Shown here: in pieces, positions 10,500-20,357 of the stretch
Numbering within the stretch: the stretch's first letter is position 1
How the letters are laid out: every line of letters begins with the position of its first letter
Source: Acholoe squamosa
Lineage: Eukaryota; Annelida; Polychaeta; Phyllodocida; Polynoidae
Length of the DNA: 64,000 bases
Direction of reading: 5' to 3'
Assembly (NCBI GenBank): GCA_949317995.1
Contig: OX439036.1
Location: 4,705,207-4,769,206 of the forward strand
Program-made: the position numbers and the translations under genes
The notes under the pieces: generated by a model
Database searches by the model: none
Seen by the model: only the letters and a program-made list of their open reading frames with translations
What the model was told of the DNA's origin: nothing

Positions 10500-10983
10500 A
10501 CCACAAGAATATTATGTGATTTAATGTTGTGTTAGTCTCGTTATATCCCATGTATTATTTAGTGGCATTATTTTTAATGAGCATATCTTTTTTTTTTCAT
10601 GGCAGGTGTAGAGTCTGTCTGAAATTGATGGCCGTCCAGTGCTCATACAGGCCGCCAATACAGCCGTTTTGAATCCAAAACATTCCTGTGACAGAATTGC
10701 CATATCTGTCCTGTAAAAGTTTAACTCTTCGAATAAGTCTAAATATGTATGGTAGTACTTATGGTGGTGTCAAAATGCCTTTTAAGCATCCAAAACGACC
10801 AAAAGGTTATTCTTCAATAAGGGCTACACCCCTGCATAATTGGTTAATGCAATTCTGTTACTGATGGGGTGGTTTTTAATGACTATACTGTATATATAAT
10901 CTTGGCTGTGATTGCTCCTGTGTCAAATCTGCAGTTCCCACCTCTTGCAGCTAATTTACTGATTCGTTGATCCCAGACTGCGA

Positions 10984-11330
10984 CCAGGGGCGTGTTGCTC
11001 CTATGGTAAAAAGAGCTGTCAGTCGGTACCCTCTTTTCAAAAGAAGTCACGCTCTGCTTCACCATTCAACTTGTTCTCACCACATTAGTCTGAAATGTCA
11101 CCTGCCTTGTTTAAAACAGAGTGAGAGCTGCACTATCAGATACCTTCTCATGTCACACACTCTATAGTATATTATACTGACTGACTTCTCCCAACTAGGT
11201 ACCTACTCAAATCCATCTTTTTAGCACCATACTTGAATGGCCACTTGTGAGCAACAGAAGGGACAAGTTATAGCTACATGAAAAGAAAGGACTGGGCATT
11301 TTTAGCCAGCTCTTCCTATTACTATACATA
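10984..11330. mobile_element. Short inverted-repeat element (GTGTTGCTCC end), copy 2
   Basis: Clear homologue of 9554-9915 over its whole length, sharing for example GTCACCTGCCTTGTTTAAAA and ACTGACTGACTTCTCCCAAC. The right inverted repeat is decayed, so the boundary is taken from the homology. Confidence 0.75.
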
Positions 11331-11916
11331 TCTTTATGTAGAGTGAACCTTCAAAAATATTATCTCAAAAACAGTGCCAATTGACTAGCTTAGTTTAACA
11401 GACATCTTTAAATCTTTATTGACAGTAGTCTGTTTACCTCATCATCAACAGCGATTTATTGGGCCTGGCACTTGTCTGCTATATGCAATATCCATAGCTT
11501 AGTTAATGGTCGCATCCTGTCACATGTCCTGCCAAGACTATAAACCATCAATGTATAATGTGCGATAAAATTTCTAGCCTGTTCTACAGATCTTATCACT
11601 ATTTGTTTAACACATTCCAAAAAGGCTATTCTGATATGTCGATCCACTACAGTTGCATCATGGCATTGCATTTGGTTATTTTCTTGGTCCCCCTCCACTT
11701 ACTCAAAGAAAATTACATATAAACAAAACAAACCAAAAGGAAATGAAAAATGTGTGAAATAAGAAGTGACATTTGAAGGGTTAAATACCACTTCACTTCC
11801 CATTGTCAGTCAACCCCTTGCCCAAACCCTGCCCTTTGATACAGCTCTGCACTATGCCTGCATTGATCACCTTTAAATTGGGTAGGTTTAACTAGAGAAG
11901 TCTGCAAACCTTAAAC
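11331..11916. other. Non-coding; 11450-11690 is the end of a tandem-block copy
   Basis: 11470-11600 (TATGCAATATCCATAGCTTAG ... ATAATGTGCGATAAAATTT) matches 53135-53260 and 55610-55720. These three are the last recognisable parts of successive copies of the same block. No gene seen. Confidence 0.55.
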
Positions 11917-12070
11917 TTAAAACGTCCGCCCAAGAAAATATCAAACATGTTGGATATGATAGTGAATCAACATTAACAAATGGTTGTTTCTATGCTCATT
12001 AACAATTTAGAAATGTTGATTCAGAATTGAATTCATCTTTTATGGCCTATTTGTGGGGTGGACGTCTTAA
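11917..12070. mobile_element. Small inverted-repeat element with TTAA target duplication
   Basis: TTAA at 11917-11920 and 12067-12070 flanks inverted repeats AACGTCCGCCC and GGGTGGACGTC (complement GACGTCCACCC). The element is about 146 bp and non-coding. TTAA duplications are typical of piggyBac and Kolobok-type elements. Confidence 0.65.
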
Positions 12071-12163
12071 CGCATGTATACATACATCTCTCAGTTAACT
12101 ATCATCAATACAGCAAAGTTATACAAAGGTGTTTTACTCTTTACACCTGTCGAGTATGCTACA

Positions 12164-12668
12164 CTGCAAAAATGGTGTTTAGATTTTAAACATGTTTAGG
12201 TCTAAACACGTTTAAAATCTAAACATATAGGTCAGTTAGGTGTCTCATCGACTACACATTTAGGAAATGAACAATTTTATTCTAATTACATAAACATTTA
12301 CGCTAAACATGTTTAGATGTTTAGAGTTGAAACAGTTGAATAATAGGTGTTTAGATTTAAACATCAATATGTTTAGATACTTGGATGTTGAATCCGCACA
12401 AGGTAGCAGCACTACCTTTGAATGGACTATCTGCACATAGTTTTAATCAATTGTTGTGACAAATGTCCCAAAATCCCATGTTTATCTTGGTTTCATTTTA
12501 TAGAATGTTATGTGAGTAGAAAGGGCAATAGAAAATTGACTAGATTCACCTTATGCCACCATCATTAGCATTAAATAATCAATAAGCTCTATGCCTGACA
12601 CCTATTTGATGTTATTCTGGAATGGATAAGGCAATGCCCTTCCTGCCAAGATGTTGTACTTTCTCAAG
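12164..12668 (-). mobile_element. CACTGCAAAAATGG DNA transposon, copy 2 (truncated, no SINE)
   Basis: Homologous to 5745-7052 in the opposite orientation. It begins CACTGCAAAAATGGTG at 12164 after a TA and stays collinear, at high identity, as far as the AAGTACAAC/GTTGTACTT segment, where it stops at about 12668. The inner end is therefore missing. At the SINE target it carries a single AACATCTTGGC (minus strand), the unoccupied site. Confidence 0.85.
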
Positions 12669-12700
12669 TCTAAGTTTATCTAATTATTTTACAAAATATT

Positions 12701-12895
12701 TTATACATTGATAGATTCTTTCATACATTTTTTAGATATAGCTTTAAATTTATCTTTGTCCCTAATATTTCTGGTGTCTGTTTCAAGATTATTCCATATT
12801 TGGGCACATAGACATTCAGGAGATTTTGTATAAGCTGCACAATTAATTTTCATATAATTTAATAAACCTTCATTACCCGCAGAGTCAAAGTTCAA
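12701..12895 (-). pseudogene. Probable C-terminal end of the LINE ORF2
   Basis: The minus-strand frame reads YTKSPECLCAQIWNNLETDT and then a FKAISKKCM-type tail before a stop. This is the usual end of CR1/L2/Jockey-type ORF2 proteins (a ...G..WNsLp...r....FK...K block). The main LINE copy breaks off at 16285 after RITRFSSAPVL, a motif that in these proteins stands shortly before this block. The most economical reading is that the two pieces were once continuous and that the 12.9-16.28 kb material was inserted between them. The inference rests on motif order only. Confidence 0.6.
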
Positions 12896-13104
12896 AAAGG
12901 AGTAGAATATAAATGTGCTGCTTTGTGGAATTCCCTTGGAAATGAATACAGAGAAATTGAAGAGTATTCAAGGTTTGGTGATAGGCTGAGAGTGATGTAT
13001 GATATCCAGCCTCCATAAATACTATAATAATTCTCCACATATTTTACACCATCAAAACAAATTCTAAAGTGGAATAGATAATAAACCTACTGAATTTATG
13101 CTCC

Positions 13105-13321
13105 TTCGTTTACTAACCATATTTATTTATGGTACAGGCCATCAAACACCATTTAAATTGTGCAAAGAAGTTACTAACAACTAGTGATCCATATTTAACA
13201 AATGTTATTGTACTTCAACTAAAGAAATATCTGGATTTAGAGACATTTATTGTCCACTGGATGAAAAACAGGCATGACCTAAGGGTGCATAGCCTATCCT
13301 ATGTACAATCAAAACTGAATA

Positions 13322-13330
<9 letters not shown>
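13105..13330 (+). pseudogene. Unidentified plus-strand coding-like segment, possibly a tyrosine-recombinase fragment
   Basis: An open plus-strand frame runs from about 13117 to the TA microsatellite. It contains LNCAKKLLTTSDPYLTNVIV and then LKKYLDLETFIVHW. Its pattern (AK..L, then a polar loop, then a hydrophobic ...LKK.LDL... helix) recalls the start of the recombinase core in DIRS-like elements. It lies at the 3' side of the DIRS-like gag-RT-RH genes but on the opposite strand. CTAAC and a CAG upstream could also be read as a branch point and splice acceptor of a host exon. Identity is unresolved. Confidence 0.3.

Positions 13331-13379
<49 letters not shown>
13325..13379. repeat. (TA)n microsatellite
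   Basis: About 27 TA units. It abuts the 27-bp direct repeat that ends at 13395 and marks the place where the DIRS-like RNase H region breaks off. Confidence 0.95.
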
Positions 13380-13382
<3 letters not shown>

Positions 13383-13395
13383 CAGGAGCACTAGA

Positions 13396-14965
13396 TATAA
13401 CTCATAGACATTAATATTTCTATGGTGAACTCTCAAAATATCCAACTTTGGAGATTTTACAAAATGACCACAAAGGTCATCTAAAGGATCCGTATCTGAC
13501 CAAGTTCCATATAAATAATCTGAACCATACCAGGCACCAAACCCCTGAATTGAAGAGTCAGAATACACAGGGGTACATTCGTTATCATTCAAAATGATAT
13601 TTCTACAATTAAAAACATTGCAAAAATTTCTCCACCATTCCAAGTCCTTGTGTATCTCTTCATTAAGTCTAACCACACCCCTGTTCCTGGCTCTAGCACA
13701 CAAGTCGAAGACACGGCGACTGAACGTTCTGCCTCCCCTAACTACTTGGGAGCAAAAAGACATTAAGCCCCCAATTTTGATTTTTTAGATACATATGCCC
13801 TACCTATACAATCCTCTATGGCCAGTTTCATTTTTTCCACCTTACTCTGGGGGAGTGATAGCTCCATAATAGTAGAGTCAATACTTATACCAAGGAAGAC
13901 ACATTTTTGACTAGGTTCAGTTACTTTTTCAGTGGATATTTTGAAACCCATAAACTCCATACACTCGATGAGAATATTCCTCTGACGTCTACATTCTTTC
14001 TCAGAATTTGCAATAATTATGAAGTCATCCAGATAATTTACAATCCTTTCAACACCATAGAACTTTGCAACCGAGACAATAAAATTTGAAATCCTGTTAA
14101 AAATATATGGAGCACACTTCAACCCAAAGGTTAGGCGGTTACTCTCATAGAATTCTGCACCCCTACCAAAATCCCAGCGAAAGCCCTGATACTTGATGTG
14201 TGGACCGTAAACTCCTATAGACCGGTAAGCTGATTTCAAATCTACCACACTCATAAAGTCGTCTTTATCTAACTGAGATGTAACAGTGTTAATAGAATTG
14301 TATGAAAATGGACTAGAAGTAGTACTCATATAATTATTTATAGAGATTCCATCAGGCATACTACAGTCAGTGATAGGTCTCAATTTACCATTTGATTTCT
14401 CTACACCGCCTAGTGAATGTATGCATCTGGGCTTGACGACCGACTTTGTAACCAAGCCCTGGGCTAACTCCTCCTCAATAATGCTACACATCTCGTTATA
14501 AAATCTATCTTCTAAAATAGACTTATAATTTTTACAATCATATGCTGTATCACATCCCGGGTCAATTATTTTGAAACCCTCGGTAAAACCACACCATAGA
14601 AAATCAGATTCAATCTGATTGATATTAATAAGGTCGGACTGTCTAAGAAAACTAGCAAGTCGACACGGGAGTATTTGAGCCTTCCTACCATAAATGAAGT
14701 GCTCGCACCTACATACACCGTTAATACAACTATCATAGACCCTGTTGCTGGGTCTATTTAAACATTCCACCGTAAAAAGTGGTTCAACCTCACCCTGTAC
14801 TGGGCCACTATAAGAATTAAATAAATTCTTTGACAATTCACAAGAATCATACATATTTACACTATCATTATTGACATTTCCACCCGGAATGATAGAAACG
14901 GGAGGCTCAGGAAGGTCTACCATACATACTACACTAGAATCAGGCATCAAACTATCAGAACCCAA
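13396..14965 (-). pseudogene. DIRS-like reverse transcriptase and RNase H region
   Basis: RT blocks appear in order on the minus strand: IHSLGGVEKSNGKLRPITDC (near 14360-14420), SVVDLKSAYRSIGVYGPHIK (near 14190-14260), LTFGLKCAPYIFNRISN, then the catalytic NYLDDF near 14020-14040. RNase H follows with VYSDSSIQGFGAWYGSD near 13530-13570 and a HRNINVYEL block, where homology stops next to the TA microsatellite. The block spacing matches DIRS/Ngaro RT-RH. The region is spread over more than one frame and its 3' end is lost, so it is treated as a fossil. Confidence 0.78.
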
Positions 14966-14992
14966 TGCAGGACCTTGCCCAAGTGAATTTTC

Positions 14993-16021
14993 CTAGTCTT
15001 TCTTGTTCTTTTGACATTTGTCTTTACCATGGTTTGACATACCACAAATCTCACAAATATGACGATACCTGCACGGGTCCTCCCTGCAACCCTCGGCCCT
15101 GTTGAAGGCATAACAGGTTCGGTTGGATTGTTTTGATTTGAAAGACTTAGGCTTAGACCCACCCGCCTTCTGCGCTTGCACCGTTCCGTCATAAGACAGG
15201 TGCCTCAGAATATCCTCACTTTTAACATCGCCAAACGATCCAACACCCTCAAAATTAGCCCTATTCTTGACCGCTGAATCGTATGCTACGAGAGCCTTCA
15301 ACGTGTATATTTTAGTAGAGGCTTTTTCTACCAGAACTTCAATATGCTTAACCACATCGAACACATCTTCACCCTCCTCTAGCAACTGTTTAACCATTCT
15401 AACGTTAACGATCAGTAGTTTCTCGATACTGTCCATTTTTTCACCTTTTTTCAAGAAATTTTTCTGGTCAAACGTACCTCTAGACTTTGTAGCATGTCGA
15501 CGATTACTCCTTGAGGCATTAGATCCAATAGAAACCGACGAATCCGTGGAAACACTACGGTACGAAGACGATCTACTCGAAGATCCAAGATGGCGACGAC
15601 CTGCCCTGTCGCCGTGGAGACCCCGGTAGTCAGGCGAGCGCTGCTGGCCACGCCCCCGTTGCTTGGTTACCATGTTGACTGTGGAATGTTTATCAACACC
15701 ACCACGTGCACGACCCGTCTCCGCCTCGCCAGTCGCCGTTGAAGTACTTGCTCGATTAACCGCCTGGTTCTCCAATAAGGACCGGATATCTTCGAGCTGT
15801 TGCTCCATGCGAGTAGTACGCTCCTCCAGCTCCCCGATATACGTCTGGTCAACAGGTAAATCCAATGAACCCCCAGTAGCGGTTGGGGAAGATGATCCAT
15901 GACCACCCCCATTGGAATCTACACTGCTCGATATCCTAGAGTTGGCAATATTCCCTGGTTTTTTAGGTGACTTCTTGGTCTTGGACCTTCGTGTGCCGCT
16001 AGCTGTTCCTTTCCTACCCAT
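14993..16021 (-). CDS. DIRS-like gag, 342 residues
   Basis: Putative nucleocapsid protein. The N-terminus is basic (MGRKGTASGTRRSKTKKSP), followed by a Ser/Gly-rich linker, a short coiled segment (ELEERTTRMEQQLEDIRSLL, about residues 65-85), an Arg/Ser-rich stretch, and a helical middle. The C-terminus holds a CCCH finger (CYAFNRAEGCREDPCRYRH, CX8CX4CX3H) followed at once by a CCHC knuckle (CEICGMSNHGKDKC). This CCCH-CCHC pair is characteristic of gag proteins in DIRS/Ngaro-type elements. ATG at 16021 is preceded by a TATA promoter. The frame is open throughout. Confidence 0.8.
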   Translation of the reverse strand: MGRKGTASGTRRSKTKKSPKKPGNIANSRISSSVDSNGGGHGSSSPTATGGSLDLPVDQTYIGELEERTTRMEQQLEDIRSLLENQAVNRASTSTATGEAETGRARGGVDKHSTVNMVTKQRGRGQQRSPDYRGLHGDRAGRRHLGSSSRSSSYRSVSTDSSVSIGSNASRSNRRHATKSRGTFDQKNFLKKGEKMDSIEKLLIVNVRMVKQLLEEGEDVFDVVKHIEVLVEKASTKIYTLKALVAYDSAVKNRANFEGVGSFGDVKSEDILRHLSYDGTVQAQKAGGSKPKSFKSKQSNRTCYAFNRAEGCREDPCRYRHICEICGMSNHGKDKCQKNKKD

Positions 16022-16139
16022 AATGATAGGTTAAACACCGTATTAACTTGGAAAAACGGATAAAACCGTTAAAATTTCCGGCACCACCCAGCGTGGTGTG
16101 TGCCGCTCTGAGGAAACACGCCAACTGACGGTTAATTTG

Positions 16140-16190
16140 GATCCCGCAGCTTATATAGGCGCTGGATGTTTACGGTGACGTCACACATAC
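16140..16190 (-). promoter_or_regulatory. Promoter of the DIRS-like element: CRE and TATA box
   Basis: On the minus strand a perfect palindromic CRE (TGACGTCA, about 16175-16182) lies about 20 bases before a TATA box (CCTATATAAGC, about 16150-16160). The gag ATG is about 130 bases further downstream. The arrangement is a standard pol II core promoter; activity is inferred. Confidence 0.6.
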
Positions 16191-16270
16191 CAATGCGCAC
16201 CCTGGAGGAAAAATAGATCCAACCACTGCACATATTAATTATATATATATACACGGGTGTATATAGTCCC

Positions 16271-16297
16271 ATATATATATAATACAGGAGCACTAGA
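16271..16297. repeat. 27-bp direct repeat flanking the DIRS-like element
   Basis: 16271-16297 and 13369-13395 are identical: ATATATATATAATACAGGAG followed by CACTAGA. Both copies sit next to TA-rich sequence. The right copy overlaps the last LINE codons (SSAPVL) and the left copy abuts RNase H sequence. It could be a terminal repeat of the element, a duplication at insertion, or a repair product. Confidence 0.8.
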
Positions 16298-18950
16298 AAA
16301 TCTTGTAATTCTTACAGTTGGTTTGATATATTCTTCCATTGTTGACCTTTTATAAGCAAGCATTTTTATATGAAGTAATCTTCTAGCCTCAAGTTTGGGC
16401 CTCTCTGTATCTCTATGTACAAGATTGGTTGGAGTCAATACGTGGACATCTAAACAGGTTTTTCAACACTTATTTGCAACCTCTGAAGTACTTGTAACAG
16501 CTCAGCATTAGCTCCATTGTATAATATATCACAGTAATCGATAATTGGTATAATATGCATTTTATACATTCTTATTCTTGCTGTGGTAGATAGATATTTC
16601 CTAGTTTTATACAAAATTATTGATTTGAACCGAACACATTTTATAACATTTCTCACATACATATTAAAATTCATTTCTTGGTCTAGGGTGACCCCTAGGT
16701 ATTTGTATGATTGGACATTCATTAAAGTTTTACCATTTAGAACAATTTTTGGTTTCTGTATTCTTTTCAACTTAATTGCTGAAGCAAAGGTCACGATTTT
16801 TGTCTTAGATTCAGTTATTGTAAGTTTGTTAGCCAAAGACCAGAGAGAAAAAGAATTAAGTGCAGTAGAAAGTTCATTTGTTAATACATCTAGATTTTTT
16901 CCTGATACATATAGTACAGAGTCATCCGCATATAACAAAGTTTTATGTACATCATTATCAGAAATGCAGTCATTAATATACAATAAAAAGTACAAAGGAC
17001 CAAAAATTGAGCCCTGCGGTACTCCACATGCTAAATTAGCACGTTCAGAACGTATATGGTTGGCTATGGAACATTGTTGTCTCCTTGATAGGTAATTTTC
17101 AATTAAAGTTAGATTTCTATTTCTGACTCCATATTGTTCAAGTTTCTTTAATAAAATCAAGTGATTTACTGAATCAAGGCTTTTTTTATATAGATAAAAG
17201 CAGCCATTGTTATATTACCTTCATTTCTATTTTTTAATACATCATCAACTAGTACTCAGATAGAGTCAAGTGTAGATTTACATTTCTGGTAACCTCCTTG
17301 GTTTTTTGATAATATATCAAATCTTTCTAAATGTTCACTTAATTTATTATGTATGAGCCTCTCAAGAATTTTGCCAGGTACTGGTAAGACACTAAACGGT
17401 CTAAGATTTGAAACATTGGACTGATCCCCTCCTTTTGGTAAAGGTGTCACCATGGCAATTTTTCAGCTATCCGGAATTTGGCCTGTATTTGTAATCAAAT
17501 TAATGATTTTTATGAATTTTTGGGGAAACTTTAACATGTTTTTTTAAATATATCAGTAGATAAATAGTCGATAGCAGATGACTTAGATGTGTCTATGTCA
17601 GATAAACATTTTATAATTTCTTCGTCTGTAAAGTTCTCATCAGGCATATCCACCTCGCAGCGGGTACCCTTGAAATTAAAAATAGTTTGGTGTTGTTCAG
17701 CAAGTCTAGGTCCAATCTCTGCGAAAAAATTATTTATATAAGTAGAAGTATCATTAATCGAGATTACATGGCCATTTTCATCTGTTAACATGATTGATTT
17801 AATATTGCCTTTTTTGAAGGTAAAATGTCTTTCATAGTGCTCCAAAATTTCTTAGAATCTTTCTTCAAAACCTCAGATAAATTGGTATAATAAGCTTCTT
17901 TAGCCAGTTCTATTCCTCTATTCACTTTGTTTCTACACTCCCTGGCTCTGTGCCACAAGATGACATCCATGTTTTTTCTAGCTAATTTTAATAGAACATT
18001 TTTATCGTTGATCCTTTCAAGCAGCTAATTAGACATCCATGGGCTAGGTTTATCTACAACTTTAAAACTTTTAACAGGGCATTGTAGGTCAAGCATTCTC
18101 TTAATCATATTCTCTACTATAGTCCAACAAACATTTGGATCATTTGATTGATTGAAATAATTCCAATTACCCTTTTCTAGGTCTGAATAAAATTTTTCTA
18201 AATCTAGCTTATTGTATGATCTTCCGAGAAAGGTTCTAAAATTCTTCTTTATATGTATTTGGGATTTTAGAATATGTACCGGTAAATAATCAGACAGGTG
18301 TACGTTCAATGGACCACTAGAGGTGATAGTATCACAGTTTGAAAAAATCAAATCTATACATGTGTTTGTACCTGAAGTGATTGTGACCTCATTAACGAGT
18401 TGTACCAGGTCAAAATGACCGAAAATTTCTATAAGGAGCTGTTTATCTGGTGAATTGGTTAGTATATTTACATTGAAGTCTCCAAGGATAAAAATATCAT
18501 ATCCATCCAGATTATCAATTTGTAGTAGTAGAGCTCGCATAGTATTACAAAATTCCATAAGGTTACCTGAGGGTGGTCTATAGATATTACACACAATACA
18601 TTTTTTGTTTGCACCTTTAGCTGATAATAACCATTGAACTTCTATATTTTCATTAATTCTGTTTAAGGCTTTAAACTTGTCTATTGAACATGATAGACTC
18701 TCATTGACGTATGCACACAGACCACCACCTCTATATATACTGATAGGGTCTTGGCGAAAGAGATTATATCTTGGAAAGCTATATAATTTGCTACAATCCA
18801 TCTCATTCAACCATGTCTCTGAAAATAGTATAATATCTATAAAACTATCATTTAGTTCCTCACACTCCTGACATTCATATGTATATAATAGAGAAACCTT
18901 TTCTAAATTTGTTTTTTAAAGACGTGTCGATTGTCAGCAAACTGTATCAT
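16285..18950 (-). pseudogene. LINE ORF2: APE-type endonuclease and reverse transcriptase, decayed
   Basis: The endonuclease runs from about 18950 (SLKNKF, then IILFSETWLNEMD) through GGLCAYV, CNIYRPPSG, ILGDFNVN, CIDLIFSN and LSDYLPV (18025-18870). The last motif is usually SDHLPV, so a histidine thought to be catalytic is Tyr here. RT follows with NLRPFSVLPVPGKILERLI and FDILSKNQGGYQKCKSTLD (17256-17453), GVPQGSIFGPLYFLLYIND and LLYADDS (16900-17040). The tail DYCDILYNGANAELLQVLQR is CR1/L2/Jockey-like. At least five frameshifts or stops separate the open pieces 18810-18025, 17970-17785, 17845-17531, 17453-17256, 17160-16450 and 16438-16285. The copy is dead but well readable. Confidence 0.9.
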
Positions 18951-19181
18951 GTATACATATCTGATCTCTCTACCCGTGCATGTTACAATAAACCAAGCAA
19001 TTATAAGCCATACGCGATAAAAAATTACATACCCCCCTCCCTTCACAGGCTTACAGCTCTTATGGCTACCCATGAGAATCAATGTATGAGTTTTGCAGTT
19101 AAAGTTTAAGGGCTATAATATTATTTCAATTAGGAACTAAACATGTATATAACAAAAACATTTTTTCAGTTCAGAAAGTCA
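18951..19181 (-). other. LINE inter-ORF spacer
   Basis: About 230 bases between the ORF1 stop at 19182 and the first recognisable ORF2 residues. No further domain is seen. Confidence 0.6.
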
Positions 19182-19364
19182 TTATTCTTCATCTGGATTT
19201 CCAGGTGCTCTGGTTAACTGTACCCGAACTTTCTGTAGGATTTGTCCCATCAGATTCTCACCCTTGATATTACCAGAAGTACATTGGTTGGCCTGACCGA
19301 AATGCATCTTCACGCCCCATATCGAGTGGAAGCTAGCCTCATACAAGTTCTTATCCCCAGTGGA

Positions 19365-19598
19365 GATTAGATAGTCTCTCATACACAGTATAGAGAATTT
19401 TTCTTTGTTAATTTCTTGCATGACTGTGGCAGCCATCTTGTTCCATTCCGCTGTAGGTCTAATTTTCCTAGCTTCATACATGATTAGATAGTCTCTCATA
19501 CACGGTATAGAGAATTTTTCTTTGTTAATTTCTTGCATGACTGTGGCAGCCATCTTGTTCCATTCCGCTGTAGGTCTAATTTTCCTAGCTTCATACAT
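19365..19598 (-). repeat. 117-bp in-frame tandem duplication inside the NADAR domain
   Basis: 19365-19481 and 19482-19598 are direct copies differing at about one base (ACACAGTATAG versus ACACGGTATAG). The unit is exactly 39 codons and repeats the segment with the conserved W...VM...KF motif. The near identity means that it arose late. Confidence 0.93.
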
Positions 19599-20353
19599 GA
19601 TTTCTACCGGGTCTTCTAGCTTCTTTAAGGATAGGACTAGGTTCTTCTGACCACATGCTTGGGCCTTGGACACTTGATACGCCTGCTCAGAGCTGTTGTA
19701 TTCTACTCCTCTATAGGACATCTGACAGTGGTAAAGGTTGTACAGTTTGTGGTGGTGTGATTTGAACATAAGTTTGTCTGGCATTTCAGCTTCATTCGCT
19801 CTCTGCATATTTAAATCTTTGTAGGGTAGTTGGTGGAGTTGACTGAGTTTGAAAGGTTTCTTGTCTGTTATGATCTTACGTTGTCTCAACTGTGTGTTGT
19901 ACCCCTGCCTTTTTGCCAAGTACTCACCCAGCTCGTCCCCGATTGATACATGTTTGTATAAGAACTTGCCTTTTAGATTCTTCAGGAGTTTCATCAGTTT
20001 CGCCTTTGTATATGCATTATTGAACACTATTTTAATCGGTCAAAAGGTCTTCTTGTTTATATCATGGGCGCCGCCATCTTGGTTTCTTGTGACGGGTATA
20101 CCTGGGCGACTGCAACTTTGTATGCTTTCGATGCCGAAATCCGCGCACACGTCCCTAAATAGTTGGCTGATCTTTTCCAATAAATTTTCATTATCGGATT
20201 CCTCTAGGCCTTTAACTACGACAATTTTTCTCTTGATGTCTTCGTCTATTTTCTCAAACCTCTGTGCATGTTTTAATAACAGTTCTGTTTGGGCCTGAAT
20301 ATTCTGCGTGTGAGCCGTCATGGCGTCTCCTGTCTCTTTGACAGTGGTGGATA

Positions 20354-20357
20354 CTGT
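20354..20357. other. Target-site duplication CTGT, left copy
   Basis: CTGT at 20354-20357 and again at 37567-37570 flanks the outer ends of the two LTRs. Both lie in LINE ORF1 codons reading DTV, which proves that one element spans the interval. Confidence 0.9.

Larger units (their letters stand above)
13396..16270 (-). mobile_element. DIRS/Ngaro-like retroelement, incomplete
   Basis: Minus-strand order: promoter region (16021-16200), gag with CCCH and CCHC fingers (14993-16021), reverse transcriptase and RNase H (about 13396-14965). The RT block NYLDDFIII and the RNase H block VYSDSSIQGFGAW are the DIRS/Ngaro style, not the LTR style, and no integrase or LTR is seen. The recombinase is not found on the same strand. 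The element looks broken, with a few interruptions and a lost 3' part. It lies within the tail of the LINE ORF2. A 27-bp direct repeat occurs at both edges (13369-13395, 16271-16297). Confidence 0.8.
19182..20357 (-). pseudogene. LINE ORF1, main part: L1-ORF1p-like RRM region plus NADAR domain
   Basis: The coiled-coil end (HTQNIQAQTELLLKHAQRFE) leads into an RRM-like start RKIVVVKGLEESDNENLLEK and a C-terminal-type region (KLMKLLKNLKGKFLYKHVSI). A NADAR domain follows: LYNLYHCQMSYRGVEYNSSE with QAYQVSKA, then AEWNKMAATVMQEINKEKF, STGDKNLYEAS, IWGVKMHFG and NIKGENLMGQIL. NADAR proteins such as YbiA are N-glycosidases acting on ADP-ribose-type metabolites, and the conserved Glu (SSEQAYQ) and Trp (WGV) are present. 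One in-frame TGA lies at 20042-20040. Codons for IMYEARKIRPTAEW...MRDYL are tandemly duplicated in frame (see 19365-19598). The frame continues in phase across the 17-kb insertion into 37571-37813; together 472 codons. Confidence 0.8.
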
